Source: Actinopolyspora xinjiangensis (GTDB lineage: Bacteria; Actinomycetota; Actinomycetes; Mycobacteriales; Pseudonocardiaceae). Taken from it: a DNA stretch of 64,000 nucleotides. Below the pieces are notes generated by a model that had not been told where the DNA came from, did not search any database, and saw nothing but the letters and a program-made list of their open reading frames with translations. The stretch lies in contig NZ_FNJR01000001.1 of assembly GCF_900104475.1 (NCBI RefSeq), positions 109,498-173,497 of the forward strand, in the 5' to 3' direction. The position numbers were made by a program, and so were the translations under genes. Shown in pieces: positions 1 to 8,235 of this stretch. Within the stretch, counting starts at the first letter, position 1; each line of letters opens with the position of its first letter.

Positions 1-10
1 CTCGCGGTTC

Positions 11-78
11 TTCGGCGCTCCCGGCGCCGAAACGACCACGCACGCAGTCCAGCCAACCGCGGGTTCTCCCGCGCGGCT
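11..78 (+). repeat. Direct repeat, upstream copy (partial structured element)
   Basis: These 68 nt recur at 215-282 with one mismatch (a C in one copy, a T in the other, near the 3' end). The repeat contains a GGCGC...GCGCC hairpin and runs into the left arm of the structured element described at 263-363. Here the sequence diverges immediately after that left arm, so this copy lacks the loop and right arm. It looks like a truncated copy of the element. Confidence 0.8.
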
Positions 79-214
79 GGGACCACCAAGCTGTGGAATC
101 CACATCATGCGGTGTGAGCAGCGTTCGTGTCCCGGTGCGTGAGTCGGATGCATTGCAAGGCCGGGCCGCTCGCCGCGTAGGTCGCTACTCAAGAGCCGGC
201 CCAACGCCCCTCTT

Positions 215-282
215 TTCGGCGCTCCCGGCGCCGAAACGACCACGCACGCAGTCCAGCCAACCGCGGGTTCTCCCGTGCGGCT
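215..282 (+). repeat. Direct repeat, downstream copy
   Basis: Second copy of the 68-nt repeat found at 11-78. It includes a perfect 8-bp hairpin, TTCGGCGC / GCGCCGAA around CCCGG-type loop bases, and continues into the complete structured element at 263-363. A similar GGCGC-type hairpin and CACC-CACGCAG-like flank precede the second structured element (19687-19701), so this flank appears to belong to the element. Confidence 0.75.
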
Positions 283-363
283 CTCGCGAGGACGCCGGAG
301 ACGTTGTGTAGTACCTACCCGATGTCTCCGGATCCGCAGCGAGAGCCGCACGAGAGGTTCCGC
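263..363 (-). repeat. Structured intergenic element, copy A
   Basis: The arms 263-287 and 339-363 pair over 25 positions with 21 Watson-Crick pairs and 2 G-U pairs. Inside, CCGGAGAC (295-302) pairs perfectly with GTCTCCGG (324-331) around a 21-nt loop that starts GTTGTG and ends CTACCCGAT. Copies B (19758-19855) and C (53946-54045) keep the loop while their stems change in a compensated way. On the minus strand the element begins 36 nt after the stop of the zinc-ribbon gene. Confidence 0.75.
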
Positions 364-398
364 CAACCGAGCACCCGAGCGAGGCAACCGGTCCACTC

Positions 399-605
399 TC
401 ACACAGGAGGGCGCAGACCGCGCATGTGTCCGTCCCCCTGGCACTGGGGGCAGGTGCGCCACTCCCCGAGCGTCATACCGGCGTGGGTGTCCTCCGTGGC
501 CCGGATCATGTAGAGCCGGGGTTCGCTGACCTTCTGGAAGCCGCCGCAGTTCGGGCACACCGTGTTGGGGCCGTGTTCGAAGTTCGGTGAGTACTGCTCG
601 TTCAT
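399..605 (-). CDS. Small zinc-ribbon protein
   Basis: A 68-residue protein with two cysteine pairs: CPNCGG near residues 17-22 and CPQCQGDGH near 53-61. The second pair resembles the CXXCXGXG repeat of DnaJ-type zinc fingers. The two pairs would bind one zinc ion. No catalytic domain is visible and I cannot name a function. I chose the ATG at 605 because AGGCGGGG precedes it; a GTG at 617 would add four residues. The structured element copy A lies directly downstream. The spacing of the four cysteines makes this more than a chance frame. Confidence 0.6.
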   Translation of the reverse strand: MNEQYSPNFEHGPNTVCPNCGGFQKVSEPRLYMIRATEDTHAGMTLGEWRTCPQCQGDGHMRGLRPPV

Positions 606-808
606 GCCCCGCCTCACTGGAATAGCTCACTGGGATGACCGCTGGGTTGGCACGGACCGGCTCCGTCCATGCTGCCATCGGTGGAACCCGCTGGACCGCC
701 GTGGCCGCTCCTCCCGAGAACCGAGCCCTCCCGGAATCCACCCCTCTCGCGAACACCGCGCGACACCGGCAGCGCGGTGTTCCCACGAAACCACGGAACG
801 CTCCGGGG

Positions 809-1603
809 TCAGGCCCCCGCCGGGGTGGCGACCACCACCGTGGCGTCGTCCTCCTCGGAGCGGACCACGCGGGCGCGCAGCCCGTGCTCGGCACAGACGG
901 CCACCGAGCGGTCGGCCTGCCGCTCACCGGTCTCCAGCAGCAGGTGCCCTCCCGGCGACAGCCACCGGAGGGCCCCGGCGGCGATCCTGCGCTGGACGTC
1001 GAGCCCGTCGGCGCCGCCGTCCAACGCCACCCGTGGTTCGTGCTCCCGCGCCTCCGGCGGCATCGAGGCGATCGCTCCGGTGGGAACGTAGGGCGCGTTG
1101 GCCACCAGCAGTTCCACTCGCCCGCGCAGCGCCTCGGGCAGCGCCTCGTAGAGATCCCCTCGGTGAACCGTGCCGCCGAGTTCGGCGAGATTGCGGCGCG
1201 CACAGCGCACGCAGTCGGGGTCGATGTCGCAGGCGTGCGGCTCGATCCGCTCCGCCGCTCCCGCCACTGCCGCGGCGATCGCGGCGGAACCGCAGCACAG
1301 CTCGACCACCACGTCCCCGGGGCGTACCAGCGAGAGCGCCTGGCGAGCCAGGAACTCGCTGCGTCGCCGGGGCACGAACACCCCGGGTTCCACCACGTAG
1401 CGGGCGCCGAGGAACTCCGCCCAGCCGAGCACGACCTCCAGCGGCGTCCCGTCCACCCGGCGTCGTGTCATCTCGCGCAGCTCGGCATCCGTGGGGGCGG
1501 CGGCCAACAGCAGTTCCGCCTCGCGCTCGGCGAAGACGCAGCCAGCCGTGCGCAGCTCGGCGACGGTGTCGGTCAGCGATCGGGAATCACCCTGGGAGGT
1601 CAC
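809..1603 (-). CDS. PrmC/HemK-like protein N5-glutamine methyltransferase
   Basis: A 264-residue class I SAM-dependent methyltransferase of the PrmC-related group. The SAM-binding motif VVELCCGSAAIAAAVA lies at about 97-112, with an acidic residue after the next strand (CDIDPDC). The substrate motif reads NAPYVPT rather than the NPPY of true PrmC; that variant is typical of the actinobacterial PrmC-related family whose substrate is not settled. It stands alone, not next to prfA, so it is probably a paralog and not the release-factor enzyme itself. Coding strand and length fit the family well. Confidence 0.8.
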   Translation of the reverse strand: MTSQGDSRSLTDTVAELRTAGCVFAEREAELLLAAAPTDAELREMTRRRVDGTPLEVVLGWAEFLGARYVVEPGVFVPRRRSEFLARQALSLVRPGDVVVELCCGSAAIAAAVAGAAERIEPHACDIDPDCVRCARRNLAELGGTVHRGDLYEALPEALRGRVELLVANAPYVPTGAIASMPPEAREHEPRVALDGGADGLDVQRRIAAGALRWLSPGGHLLLETGERQADRSVAVCAEHGLRARVVRSEEDDATVVVATPAGA

Positions 1604-1949
1604 GAGGTGGACACGCTACCCCGCTCGATCCGCCCGATCGGAGTCCGGGGTCGGCCGACGGCGGTGGCCCACGAGCACGAACCGCCCCGCCGGGCCGCCT
1701 CCAGTGGGCGCCGAGGCGGCCCGGCGAGAACACCCGTCCCGCGTTGCCGCGGGAACGGTGCTTTCGGCGTTTCGACGCCGAAGCGAGCACTCCCGCGGCC
1801 CGACCGGCCACGGGCGTTCCCTCCCCGCGCTCCCGCGAGGAGCCGGAGAAGCCGCGAGTCGCCCACCCGGTTCCTTCCGCTCCCGGGGCCGGGAGTCGAC
1901 GGGAGGTCCCGCCGCACGAGCACGTCGGCGAACCGGGCGGGCGACCGGG

Positions 1950-3458
1950 TCACTCCTCGACCCAGCCGAAGGTCTTGGTGACGGCCTTCTGCCACTCGCC
2001 GTACTGCTGCTCCCGGGCCTGCTCGGACATCTTCGGATCCCACTCCTTGTCCTTGGCCCAGTTGGCGCGGATGTCCTTCTCCCCGGACCAGAACCCGACG
2101 GCCAACCCGGCCGCGTAGGCCGCGCCGAGCGCCGTGGTCTCGTTGACCTTCGGGCGGATGACGGGGACGTTGAGGATGTCGGCCTGGAACTGCATCAGCA
2201 GCTCGTTGTTGACCATGCCGCCGTCCACCTTGAGGGACTTGAGCTCGACCCCGGAGTCCGCGTTCATGGCCTCGGCGACCTCACGGGTCTGGAACGCGGT
2301 GGCCTCCAGCACCGCACGCGCCAGATGGCCTCGGTTGACGAACCTGGTCAGACCGGCGATCACGCCGCGCGCGTCCGAACGCCAGTGGGGCGCGAACAGC
2401 CCGGAGAAGGCGGGCACGAAGTACGCGCCGCCGTTGTCGTCCACCGAGGCGGCGACCTGCTCGATCTCGGGAGCGCTGCCGATCATGCCGAGGTTGTCGC
2501 GCATCCACTGCACCAACGAGCCGGTAACGGCGATCGAGCCCTCCAGGCAGTACACCGTGGGCTGCTCGTCGATCTTGTATCCGACCGTGGTGATCAGCCC
2601 GTTCTCGCTGAGCACGGGCTCGGTTCCGGTGTTGAGCAGCAGGAAGTTCCCGGTGCCGTAGGTGTTCTTGGCCTCGCCGGGGGTCAGGCAGGCCTGACCG
2701 AAGGTGGCCGCCTGCTGGTCACCGAGTATCCCCGAGATCGGCAGCCCGCCGAGCACGCCGCGCTTCCGGAAGTATCCGTAGACCTCGGAGGAGGAACGGA
2801 TCTCCGGCAGCATGGACATGGGGATGCCGAACTCGGCGCAGATGTCGGGGTCCCAGCTCAGCGTCCGCAGGTCCATGAGCATGGTGCGGGAGGCGTTGGT
2901 GGGGTCGGTGACGTGCAGCCCGCCCTCGGTTCCTCCGGTGGAGTTCCAGAGCACCCAGGTGTCCATCGTGCCGAACATCAGCTCGCCGCGTTCGGCCCGT
3001 TCCCGCGCGCCGTCCACATTGTCCAGGATCCAGCGGATCTTGGTACCGGCGAAGTAGGTGGCCAGCGGCAGGCCGGTCCGGGACTGGTACCTGCTCTTGC
3101 CGCCCTCGCCCCGCGCCAGCTCGTTGACGATGGCGTCGGTGCGGGTGTCCTGCCAGACGATCGCGTTGTAGACGGGCTCACCGGTGTGCCGGTCCCAGAC
3201 CACGGTGGTCTCGCGCTGGTTGGTGATGCCGACGGCGGCTATCTCGGACAGCACCAGGTCGGCCTTGGCCAGCGCACCGGCGCACACCTGCCGCGTGTTG
3301 GTCCAGACTTCCATCGGGTCGTGCTCGACCCATCCCGCCCTGGGCAGGATCTGCCGGTGTTCCACCTGGTCCACGGAGACCACCTGACCGGAGTGGTCGA
3401 AGATTATGCACCTGGTGGAGGTGGTTCCCTGGTCGATGGCTGCGATATAGGAGGCCAT
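1950..3458 (-). CDS. glpK: Glycerol kinase
   Basis: Phosphorylates glycerol to sn-glycerol 3-phosphate with ATP in the cytoplasm. The 502-residue length equals that of classical GlpK. The N-terminal phosphate-binding loop IDQGTTSTR is at about 8-16, and the FGGY-family C-terminal signature ([13 protein letters not shown]) is near 400. It follows glpF by about 100 nt on the same strand and is probably cotranscribed with it. Divergent glpR and downstream glpD complete a glycerol-use locus, so this is a secure assignment. The start ATG is followed by the expected [11 protein letters not shown]. Confidence 0.97.
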   Translation of the reverse strand: MASYIAAIDQGTTSTRCIIFDHSGQVVSVDQVEHRQILPRAGWVEHDPMEVWTNTRQVCAGALAKADLVLSEIAAVGITNQRETTVVWDRHTGEPVYNAIVWQDTRTDAIVNELARGEGGKSRYQSRTGLPLATYFAGTKIRWILDNVDGARERAERGELMFGTMDTWVLWNSTGGTEGGLHVTDPTNASRTMLMDLRTLSWDPDICAEFGIPMSMLPEIRSSSEVYGYFRKRGVLGGLPISGILGDQQAATFGQACLTPGEAKNTYGTGNFLLLNTGTEPVLSENGLITTVGYKIDEQPTVYCLEGSIAVTGSLVQWMRDNLGMIGSAPEIEQVAASVDDNGGAYFVPAFSGLFAPHWRSDARGVIAGLTRFVNRGHLARAVLEATAFQTREVAEAMNADSGVELKSLKVDGGMVNNELLMQFQADILNVPVIRPKVNETTALGAAYAAGLAVGFWSGEKDIRANWAKDKEWDPKMSEQAREQQYGEWQKAVTKTFGWVEE

Positions 3459-3560
3459 GTCGCTACCTTCCGATCGGCGCGTGTGGTTGGCGATGACGGT
3501 GTCGGCTCCGAGAATGCCCCCTGTGCGAACGGCGGGCAGGTCCTCCGGGCCGAGGCGTGA

Positions 3561-4304
3561 TCAGACCGCGGGCAGGGCGAGCGCGAGCGCCCCGGCGGCG
3601 GAACCTCCGATGATCGGGCCGAGGATCGGCACCCAGGAGTAGGCCCAGTCGGCGCCGCCCTTGCCCCTGATCGGCAGCAGGGCGTAGGCGATGCGGGGGC
3701 CCAGGTCGCGGGCGGGGTTGATCGCGTAGCCGGTCGGACCGCCGAGCGAGCTGCCGATGCCGATGACGATGAAGGCCACGGCCGCGTAGCCGAGCGCGGC
3801 GTTGCCGAACTCGGGAATCCCGTCCGGACCGGAAGCGGCACCGGGGCTGAGCAGGATCCAGAACACCAGCACGAAGGTGCCGATGATCTCGGTGACCAGG
3901 TTCCAGGGCTTGTTGCGCACGGTGGGGCCGGTCGCGAAGATCCCCAGGGTGTTGGCCGGGTCGTCGTGGGTGTCGAACTGCAGCTTGTAGGCCGCCCAGC
4001 AGACCGCGGCACCCAGCGCGCCGCCGACGAGCTGCGCCACCAGGTAGACCGGTACCAGCGACCAGTCGAGCTGCCCGTTGACGGCGAGCCCGAAGGTCAC
4101 CGCGGGGTTGATGTGCGCCCCGGCGGGGGCGGCGATGCTCGCGCCCGCGAACACGGCGAAGCCCCAGCCGAAGTTGACCAGCAGCCAGCCCCCGCTGTTT
4201 CCCAGGGTGTCGCGCAGGGTCACGTTGGCGACCACGCCGCACCCGAGCAGGGTCAGCGTGGCGGTGCCCAGCAGTTCGAAGACGAAGATCGCGCCCGCGC
4301 TCAT
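3561..4304 (-). CDS. glpF: Glycerol uptake facilitator (aquaglyceroporin)
   Basis: A 247-residue major intrinsic protein with six predicted membrane segments. The two pore motifs are NPA at residues 66-68 and 196-198. The second is followed by R-D (NPARD), the usual signature of glycerol-conducting members as opposed to pure water channels. It is the first gene of a glpF-glpK unit and faces glpR across a regulatory gap. The start ATG is preceded by GGGAGG (GAGCGGGAGGCACGAG). A second aquaglyceroporin lies at 16827-17714, but the context marks this one as the GlpF of the regulon. Confidence 0.95.
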   Translation of the reverse strand: MSAGAIFVFELLGTATLTLLGCGVVANVTLRDTLGNSGGWLLVNFGWGFAVFAGASIAAPAGAHINPAVTFGLAVNGQLDWSLVPVYLVAQLVGGALGAAVCWAAYKLQFDTHDDPANTLGIFATGPTVRNKPWNLVTEIIGTFVLVFWILLSPGAASGPDGIPEFGNAALGYAAVAFIVIGIGSSLGGPTGYAINPARDLGPRIAYALLPIRGKGGADWAYSWVPILGPIIGGSAAGALALALPAV

Positions 4305-4640
4305 CTCGTGCCTCCCGCTCTGTTCCGCATCCGACCGGCGGGAGCGCTACCCGCCCGGCCGAGGGTCGAAGTTTCGTGTGTCCTGTACCACCGCATGTCG
4401 GTTACTACCTCCGGCTGAAGCCCGGGTTTCTCACTGTGGAAGATTGGGTCACACTAGACCTGTGAAAAGAAACATTGCAATAACCTCAGCTTGATGTTTT
4501 TATCGGTTCAGATGGTTTACTTGTGACGTCCGGGGGCGAATCCCCGTCATCGCGACACCGTCCGGATCACGGACGGGCTTTCGGCGGCGGTGGAGGATGG
4601 CACCTGTCCGTGAAACAGGAGTGGTGCGAGAGGAATGACG
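4305..4640. promoter_or_regulatory. Divergent glpFK / glpR control region
   Basis: The gap between divergent glpF and glpR is locally AT-rich near 4461-4520, unlike its surroundings. For the minus strand, TTGCAA (4475-4480) and TAGTGT (complement of 4451-4456) give a -35/-10 pair with an 18-nt spacer. The inverted repeat TCACA-N7-TGTGA at 4449-4465 overlaps that -10 box, which is where a repressor such as GlpR could act. A looser repeat, AAACAT...ATGTTT, spans about 4470-4500. Assigning these to GlpR is inference. Confidence 0.5.
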
Positions 4641-5429
4641 ATGGCCACGCAGGGCAGGCGACCGTCCGGACGACAGCAGGACCGCAGACGCAAGATCACC
4701 GATCTGGTCATGGCGGAAGGAACCCTGCGCATCGACGACCTGATCGCGACGGTCGACGCCAGTGCGATGACCGTCTACCGGGACCTGGCCGAGCTGGAGT
4801 CCCAGGGGCTGGTGCACCGCAACCGGGGCTACGTCTCCGCCGCGTCCTCGCTGCTCTACGAGGCCGCCTCCGAGTACCGGCTGCAGCAGAACGAGGCGGA
4901 GAAGACCGAACTGGCCAAGGCCGCGATCGAGCTGGTCGAACCCGGACAGGCGCTGATGCTCGACGACTCGACCACCGGCGTCTACCTGGCCCGGCTGCTG
5001 CCGGAACGTGCACCGCTGACCGTGGTGACCAACCACCGGGGCGTGTTCGACGAGCTCGCCGGACAACAGGGAATCCATCTGATCTGCGTCGGAGGCGACT
5101 TCCTGCCCTGGGCGGACGCCTTCGTAGGGGGCATGGCGCTGGATGCGCTCCGCGGAATGCGAGTGGACCTCGCGATCATGTCCGTCTCCGCCGTCACCGA
5201 CGGTGTCTGTTTCTATCCGCAACAGGAAATGGTGCAGCTCAAAAAAGCCATGCTCGCCTCGGCGAGCCGCCGCGTGCTCTACGTAGACCACACCAAGTTC
5301 AGCAGGCGCGCACTGCACGCGGTCTCACCGGCCGAGTACTTCGACACCGTGATCGTCGACTCGAAAACCCCGCAGGCGGAGGTCGAGGTCCTGCGCGAAC
5401 GGGGCGCGACGGTGCGGCGGGCCGGATGA
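4641..5429 (+). CDS. glpR: DeoR/GlpR-family regulator of glycerol genes
   Basis: A transcription regulator of about 262 residues. The N-terminus is a DeoR-type winged helix (RRRKITDLVMAEGTLRIDDL followed by TVYRDLAELESQG). The C-terminal sugar-phosphate sensor domain has LDDSTTGVYLARLLP, VVTNHRG and the VYVDHTKF-like motif expected of the ISOCOT fold. Its position between glpF and glpD points to repression of the glp genes, relieved by glycerol or glycerol 3-phosphate. I prefer the ATG at 4641: it has GAGAGGA at normal spacing, whereas the ATG at 4635 is too close. It lies 150 nt before glpD on the same strand. Confidence 0.85.
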   Translation: MATQGRRPSGRQQDRRRKITDLVMAEGTLRIDDLIATVDASAMTVYRDLAELESQGLVHRNRGYVSAASSLLYEAASEYRLQQNEAEKTELAKAAIELVEPGQALMLDDSTTGVYLARLLPERAPLTVVTNHRGVFDELAGQQGIHLICVGGDFLPWADAFVGGMALDALRGMRVDLAIMSVSAVTDGVCFYPQQEMVQLKKAMLASASRRVLYVDHTKFSRRALHAVSPAEYFDTVIVDSKTPQAEVEVLRERGATVRRAG

Positions 5430-5581
5430 TCCGCGTCCCGACCGCTCCCGATCCGGACACCGCGGGTGACACACCACGCGCGGGGCGTGTCGATCCGGCA
5501 TCATGAGCACTGTCGGATGTACTCGCGGTGAGGCGTTCCGCCCAGGGGCGGTGGGCTGCGAAACGAGCGAGGAGGACGCTA

Positions 5582-7324
5582 GTGTCCAGCGACAAACCGG
5601 AAGTCACCGGGCAGCCACAGGGCAAGCTCGGCCCCGACGAACACGAGGAGAACTGGCGGCGCCTCGGCGACGAGGAGTTCGACGTCGTCGTCATCGGTGG
5701 TGGCATCACCGGAGCCGGAGTCGCCCTCGACGCGGCCACCCGGGGACTGCGCGTGGCCCTGGTGGAGGCTCGCGACCTGGCGGCGGGGACCTCCAGCCGC
5801 TCCAGCAAGCTGTTCCACGGCGGACTGCGGTACCTGGAGCAGCTCGAGTTCTCCCTGGTGCGCGAGGCGCTGCACGAACGGGAGCTGATGCTCAACCGCC
5901 TCGCCCCGCACCTGGTCAAACCGGTCAGCTTCCTCTACCCGCTCACCCACCGGATCTGGGAGCGTCCCTACACGGCCGCCGGGCTGCTGCTCTACGACCG
6001 CATGGGCGGCGCCCGCTCCGTCCCGGGCCAGAAGCACCTGACGCGCGCCGGGGCGCAGCGGATGGTCCCGGCCCTGAAGCGGGACGCCATGATCGGCGGC
6101 ATCCGCTACTACGACGCGCAGGCCGACGACGCCAGGCACACCATGACCGTGGCCCGCACCGCCGCGCGGTACGGCGCGGTGGTGCGCACCTCCACCCAGG
6201 TGGTCGAGTTCCTGCACGAGGCCGACAGGATCGCGGGCGCGCGGCTGCGCGACGTCGAGGACGGCAGGGAGACCGAGGTCCGCGCCCAGGCGGTCATCAA
6301 CGCCACCGGTGTGTGGACCGACGAACTGCAGCGGCTGTCCGGCGGACGCGGGCGCTTCCGGGTACGCGCGAGCAAGGGCGTGCACGTGGTCGTGCCGCGC
6401 GACAAGATCGTCTCGGACAGCGGGCTGATCCTGCGCACCGAGAAGTCCGTGCTGTTCGTGATCCCGTGGGGCAACCACTGGATCATCGGGACCACCGACA
6501 CGGACTGGAACCTGGACCTGGCGCACCCGGCCGCCACCAAGCGCGACATCGACTACATCCTGGAGCACGTCAACGGCGTGCTCGCCACCCCGCTGACCCA
6601 CTCGGACATCGAAGGGGTCTACGCCGGGCTGCGCCCCCTGCTGGCCGGTGAGAGCGACGACACCTCGAAGCTCTCCCGCGAGCACGAGGTATCCAGGGTG
6701 GCTCCCGGCCTGGTCGCGATCGCGGGCGGCAAGTACACCACCTACCGGGTGATGGCCAAGGACGCCGTGGACGCGGTCAGCAACGACGTCTCCGGCCGGA
6801 TGGCCTCCTCGATCACCGACAGGGTGCCGCTGCTGGGCGCCGACGGCTACCACGCTCTGGTCAACCAGGCCGACCAGATCGCGGCCGCGCACGGACTCCA
6901 CCCCTACCGCGTGCGGCACCTGCTGGACCGCTACGGCTCGATGATCCACGAGGTGCTCGCGCTGGGTGACAGCAGGCCCGAGCTGCTGAAACCGATCGAC
7001 GAGGCCCCCAACTACCTCCGGGCCGAGGTGGTCTACGCGGTGCGCTACGAGGGGGCGCTCCACCTGGAGGACGTGCTCACCAGGCGCACCCGGATCTCGT
7101 TCGAGTACCCGCACCGCGGCGTGGACTGCGCCGAGCAGGTGGCGCGGCTGATCGGAGCGGAGCTGGGCTGGGACGAACAGCGCGTCAACAGCGAGGTCGA
7201 GCGGTACTCGGCACGCGTCGAGGCCGAGCGCGAGTCGCAGAACCAGCCCGACGACCAGGCTGCCGACGCCACCCGCGTGGCGGCTCCGGAGGCCCGCGAG
7301 GGGATCGTGGAACCGGTGGGCTGA
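5582..7324 (+). CDS. glpD: Aerobic glycerol-3-phosphate dehydrogenase
   Basis: A 580-residue FAD enzyme that oxidises sn-glycerol 3-phosphate to dihydroxyacetone phosphate and passes electrons to quinone at the membrane. The FAD-binding motif VVVIGGGITGAGVALDAATRGL is near residues 35-55, followed by the family motifs SSRSSKLFHGGLRYLE and IPWGNHWIIGTTDTD. The C-terminal helical domain is complete. The start is the GTG at 5582, with GAGGAGG five nt upstream; the frame is open further upstream without a site. It follows glpR and completes the glycerol pathway begun by glpF and glpK. Confidence 0.95.
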   Translation: MSSDKPEVTGQPQGKLGPDEHEENWRRLGDEEFDVVVIGGGITGAGVALDAATRGLRVALVEARDLAAGTSSRSSKLFHGGLRYLEQLEFSLVREALHERELMLNRLAPHLVKPVSFLYPLTHRIWERPYTAAGLLLYDRMGGARSVPGQKHLTRAGAQRMVPALKRDAMIGGIRYYDAQADDARHTMTVARTAARYGAVVRTSTQVVEFLHEADRIAGARLRDVEDGRETEVRAQAVINATGVWTDELQRLSGGRGRFRVRASKGVHVVVPRDKIVSDSGLILRTEKSVLFVIPWGNHWIIGTTDTDWNLDLAHPAATKRDIDYILEHVNGVLATPLTHSDIEGVYAGLRPLLAGESDDTSKLSREHEVSRVAPGLVAIAGGKYTTYRVMAKDAVDAVSNDVSGRMASSITDRVPLLGADGYHALVNQADQIAAAHGLHPYRVRHLLDRYGSMIHEVLALGDSRPELLKPIDEAPNYLRAEVVYAVRYEGALHLEDVLTRRTRISFEYPHRGVDCAEQVARLIGAELGWDEQRVNSEVERYSARVEAERESQNQPDDQAADATRVAAPEAREGIVEPVG

Positions 7325-7343
7325 GGGCCGGAATTCCCGCCAC

Positions 7344-7378
7344 GGCCGGGTACCGCGCGACACCGCCGGTACCCGGCC
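7344..7378. terminator. Bidirectional terminator hairpin
   Basis: GGCCGGGTACCG (7344-7355) pairs perfectly with CGGTACCCGGCC (7367-7378) across an 11-nt loop. It sits between the converging glpD and espG genes, so it can end transcription from both sides. There is no U-tract, which is common in actinobacteria. Confidence 0.75.
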
Positions 7379-7431
7379 CGGCGGGCCGTTCCAGCTCCAC
7401 CCCGAACCCGGCCTCCGAATGAGGTCCCCGA

Positions 7432-8235
7432 TCAGCCCGTCAGCGGGTCGCCGAGGAGCTCCGCCACTCGCTCGACCAGGCCACGCCGATCAGCGGGGGC
7501 GATGGTGCTCCATGCCTCCCCCGAGGAAGTGGCGCGGCGCAGCTGGACGTGACGTCCCTGTCCGGAGTCGAAGAACCCGACGACGTGCTCGGCGCGACGC
7601 CGCCCGGTGCTCACCCCTCTGACGGCGGCGCCGAACTGGCCACTGGCGTGAACCCCCTCCAGCATCCCCGCCAGCACGGCCGCGTCGTCGGTGCGCACCC
7701 CACGCGAGGACAACGCCCGGCGCAGCACCGACAGGTCGTCACCCGACTCCGAGGCGGCGGCGTCGAGGTCCGCACTCGGCAGGCTGACCGAACGTCCGCT
7801 CCCGGCCGGCACCTCGGGCAGCACCGACAGCGCCTCGCGCACCAGGCCACTGCCCGCGGCCGGACGCAACCACAACCGCTCCTCCTCCTTGACCACCAGC
7901 ACGGCCTCATCGGACTCGCCGGGGGCAGCCGCCAGCACCCGGACGCCACGACCCAGCCAGCAGCGGCCGTCCACCTCGCGGGAGGGGCTGTCGAGCACCG
8001 ACAGCATCCGCCGCAGCGACTCGGCGAGGCCGTCCCGGCCGCACAGTCCACGCTCGGCCAGCGCCCACCAGGCCGCGTCGGCCAGCTCCCTTCGGTGCGA
8101 GTGGGTTTTGCCCGGCGAGGCAACTCTGAGCACCAGCGGCGGATCGATCCCCAGGTGTTCGAGCAGCACGTCGAACTCCAGGGCGGACAGCGAAACCGGC
8201 CCGGTGGTGGGGGCCGCTTCGGCGGCATCGCTCAC
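7432..8235 (-). CDS. EspG-family ESX secretion-associated protein
   Basis: A 267-residue protein of the EspG fold. In mycobacteria EspG is the cytosolic chaperone that binds PE/PPE substrates of type VII secretion. The family features visible are the N-terminal SLSALEFDVLLEHLGIDPPLVL, the central strand-rich region (DGRCWLGRGVRVLAAAPG) and the C-terminal HVQLRRATSSGEAWSTIAPADRRGLVERVAELL. It overlaps the upstream PPE-like gene by 4 nt, matching the usual chaperone-substrate pairing. No ESX core component (EccC, EccD, MycP) is in the window. Confidence 0.8.
   Translation of the reverse strand: MSDAAEAAPTTGPVSLSALEFDVLLEHLGIDPPLVLRVASPGKTHSHRRELADAAWWALAERGLCGRDGLAESLRRMLSVLDSPSREVDGRCWLGRGVRVLAAAPGESDEAVLVVKEEERLWLRPAAGSGLVREALSVLPEVPAGSGRSVSLPSADLDAAASESGDDLSVLRRALSSRGVRTDDAAVLAGMLEGVHASGQFGAAVRGVSTGRRRAEHVVGFFDSGQGRHVQLRRATSSGEAWSTIAPADRRGLVERVAELLGDPLTG

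Larger units (their letters stand above)
1..398. other. Gene-free repeat-rich region
   Basis: I see no credible coding frame here. Short open frames on the plus strand lack ribosome-binding sites and cross the repeats. The region holds two copies of a 68-nt direct repeat (11-78 and 215-282), a full structured element (263-363), and the motif ACCACCAAGC at 82-91 that recurs in hairpin loops near 44.2-44.4 kb. Confidence 0.6.

Noticed and set aside
1491..3560. A 689-codon plus-strand frame over glpK
   Set aside because: Pure antisense shadow of glycerol kinase; no start site or known motif.
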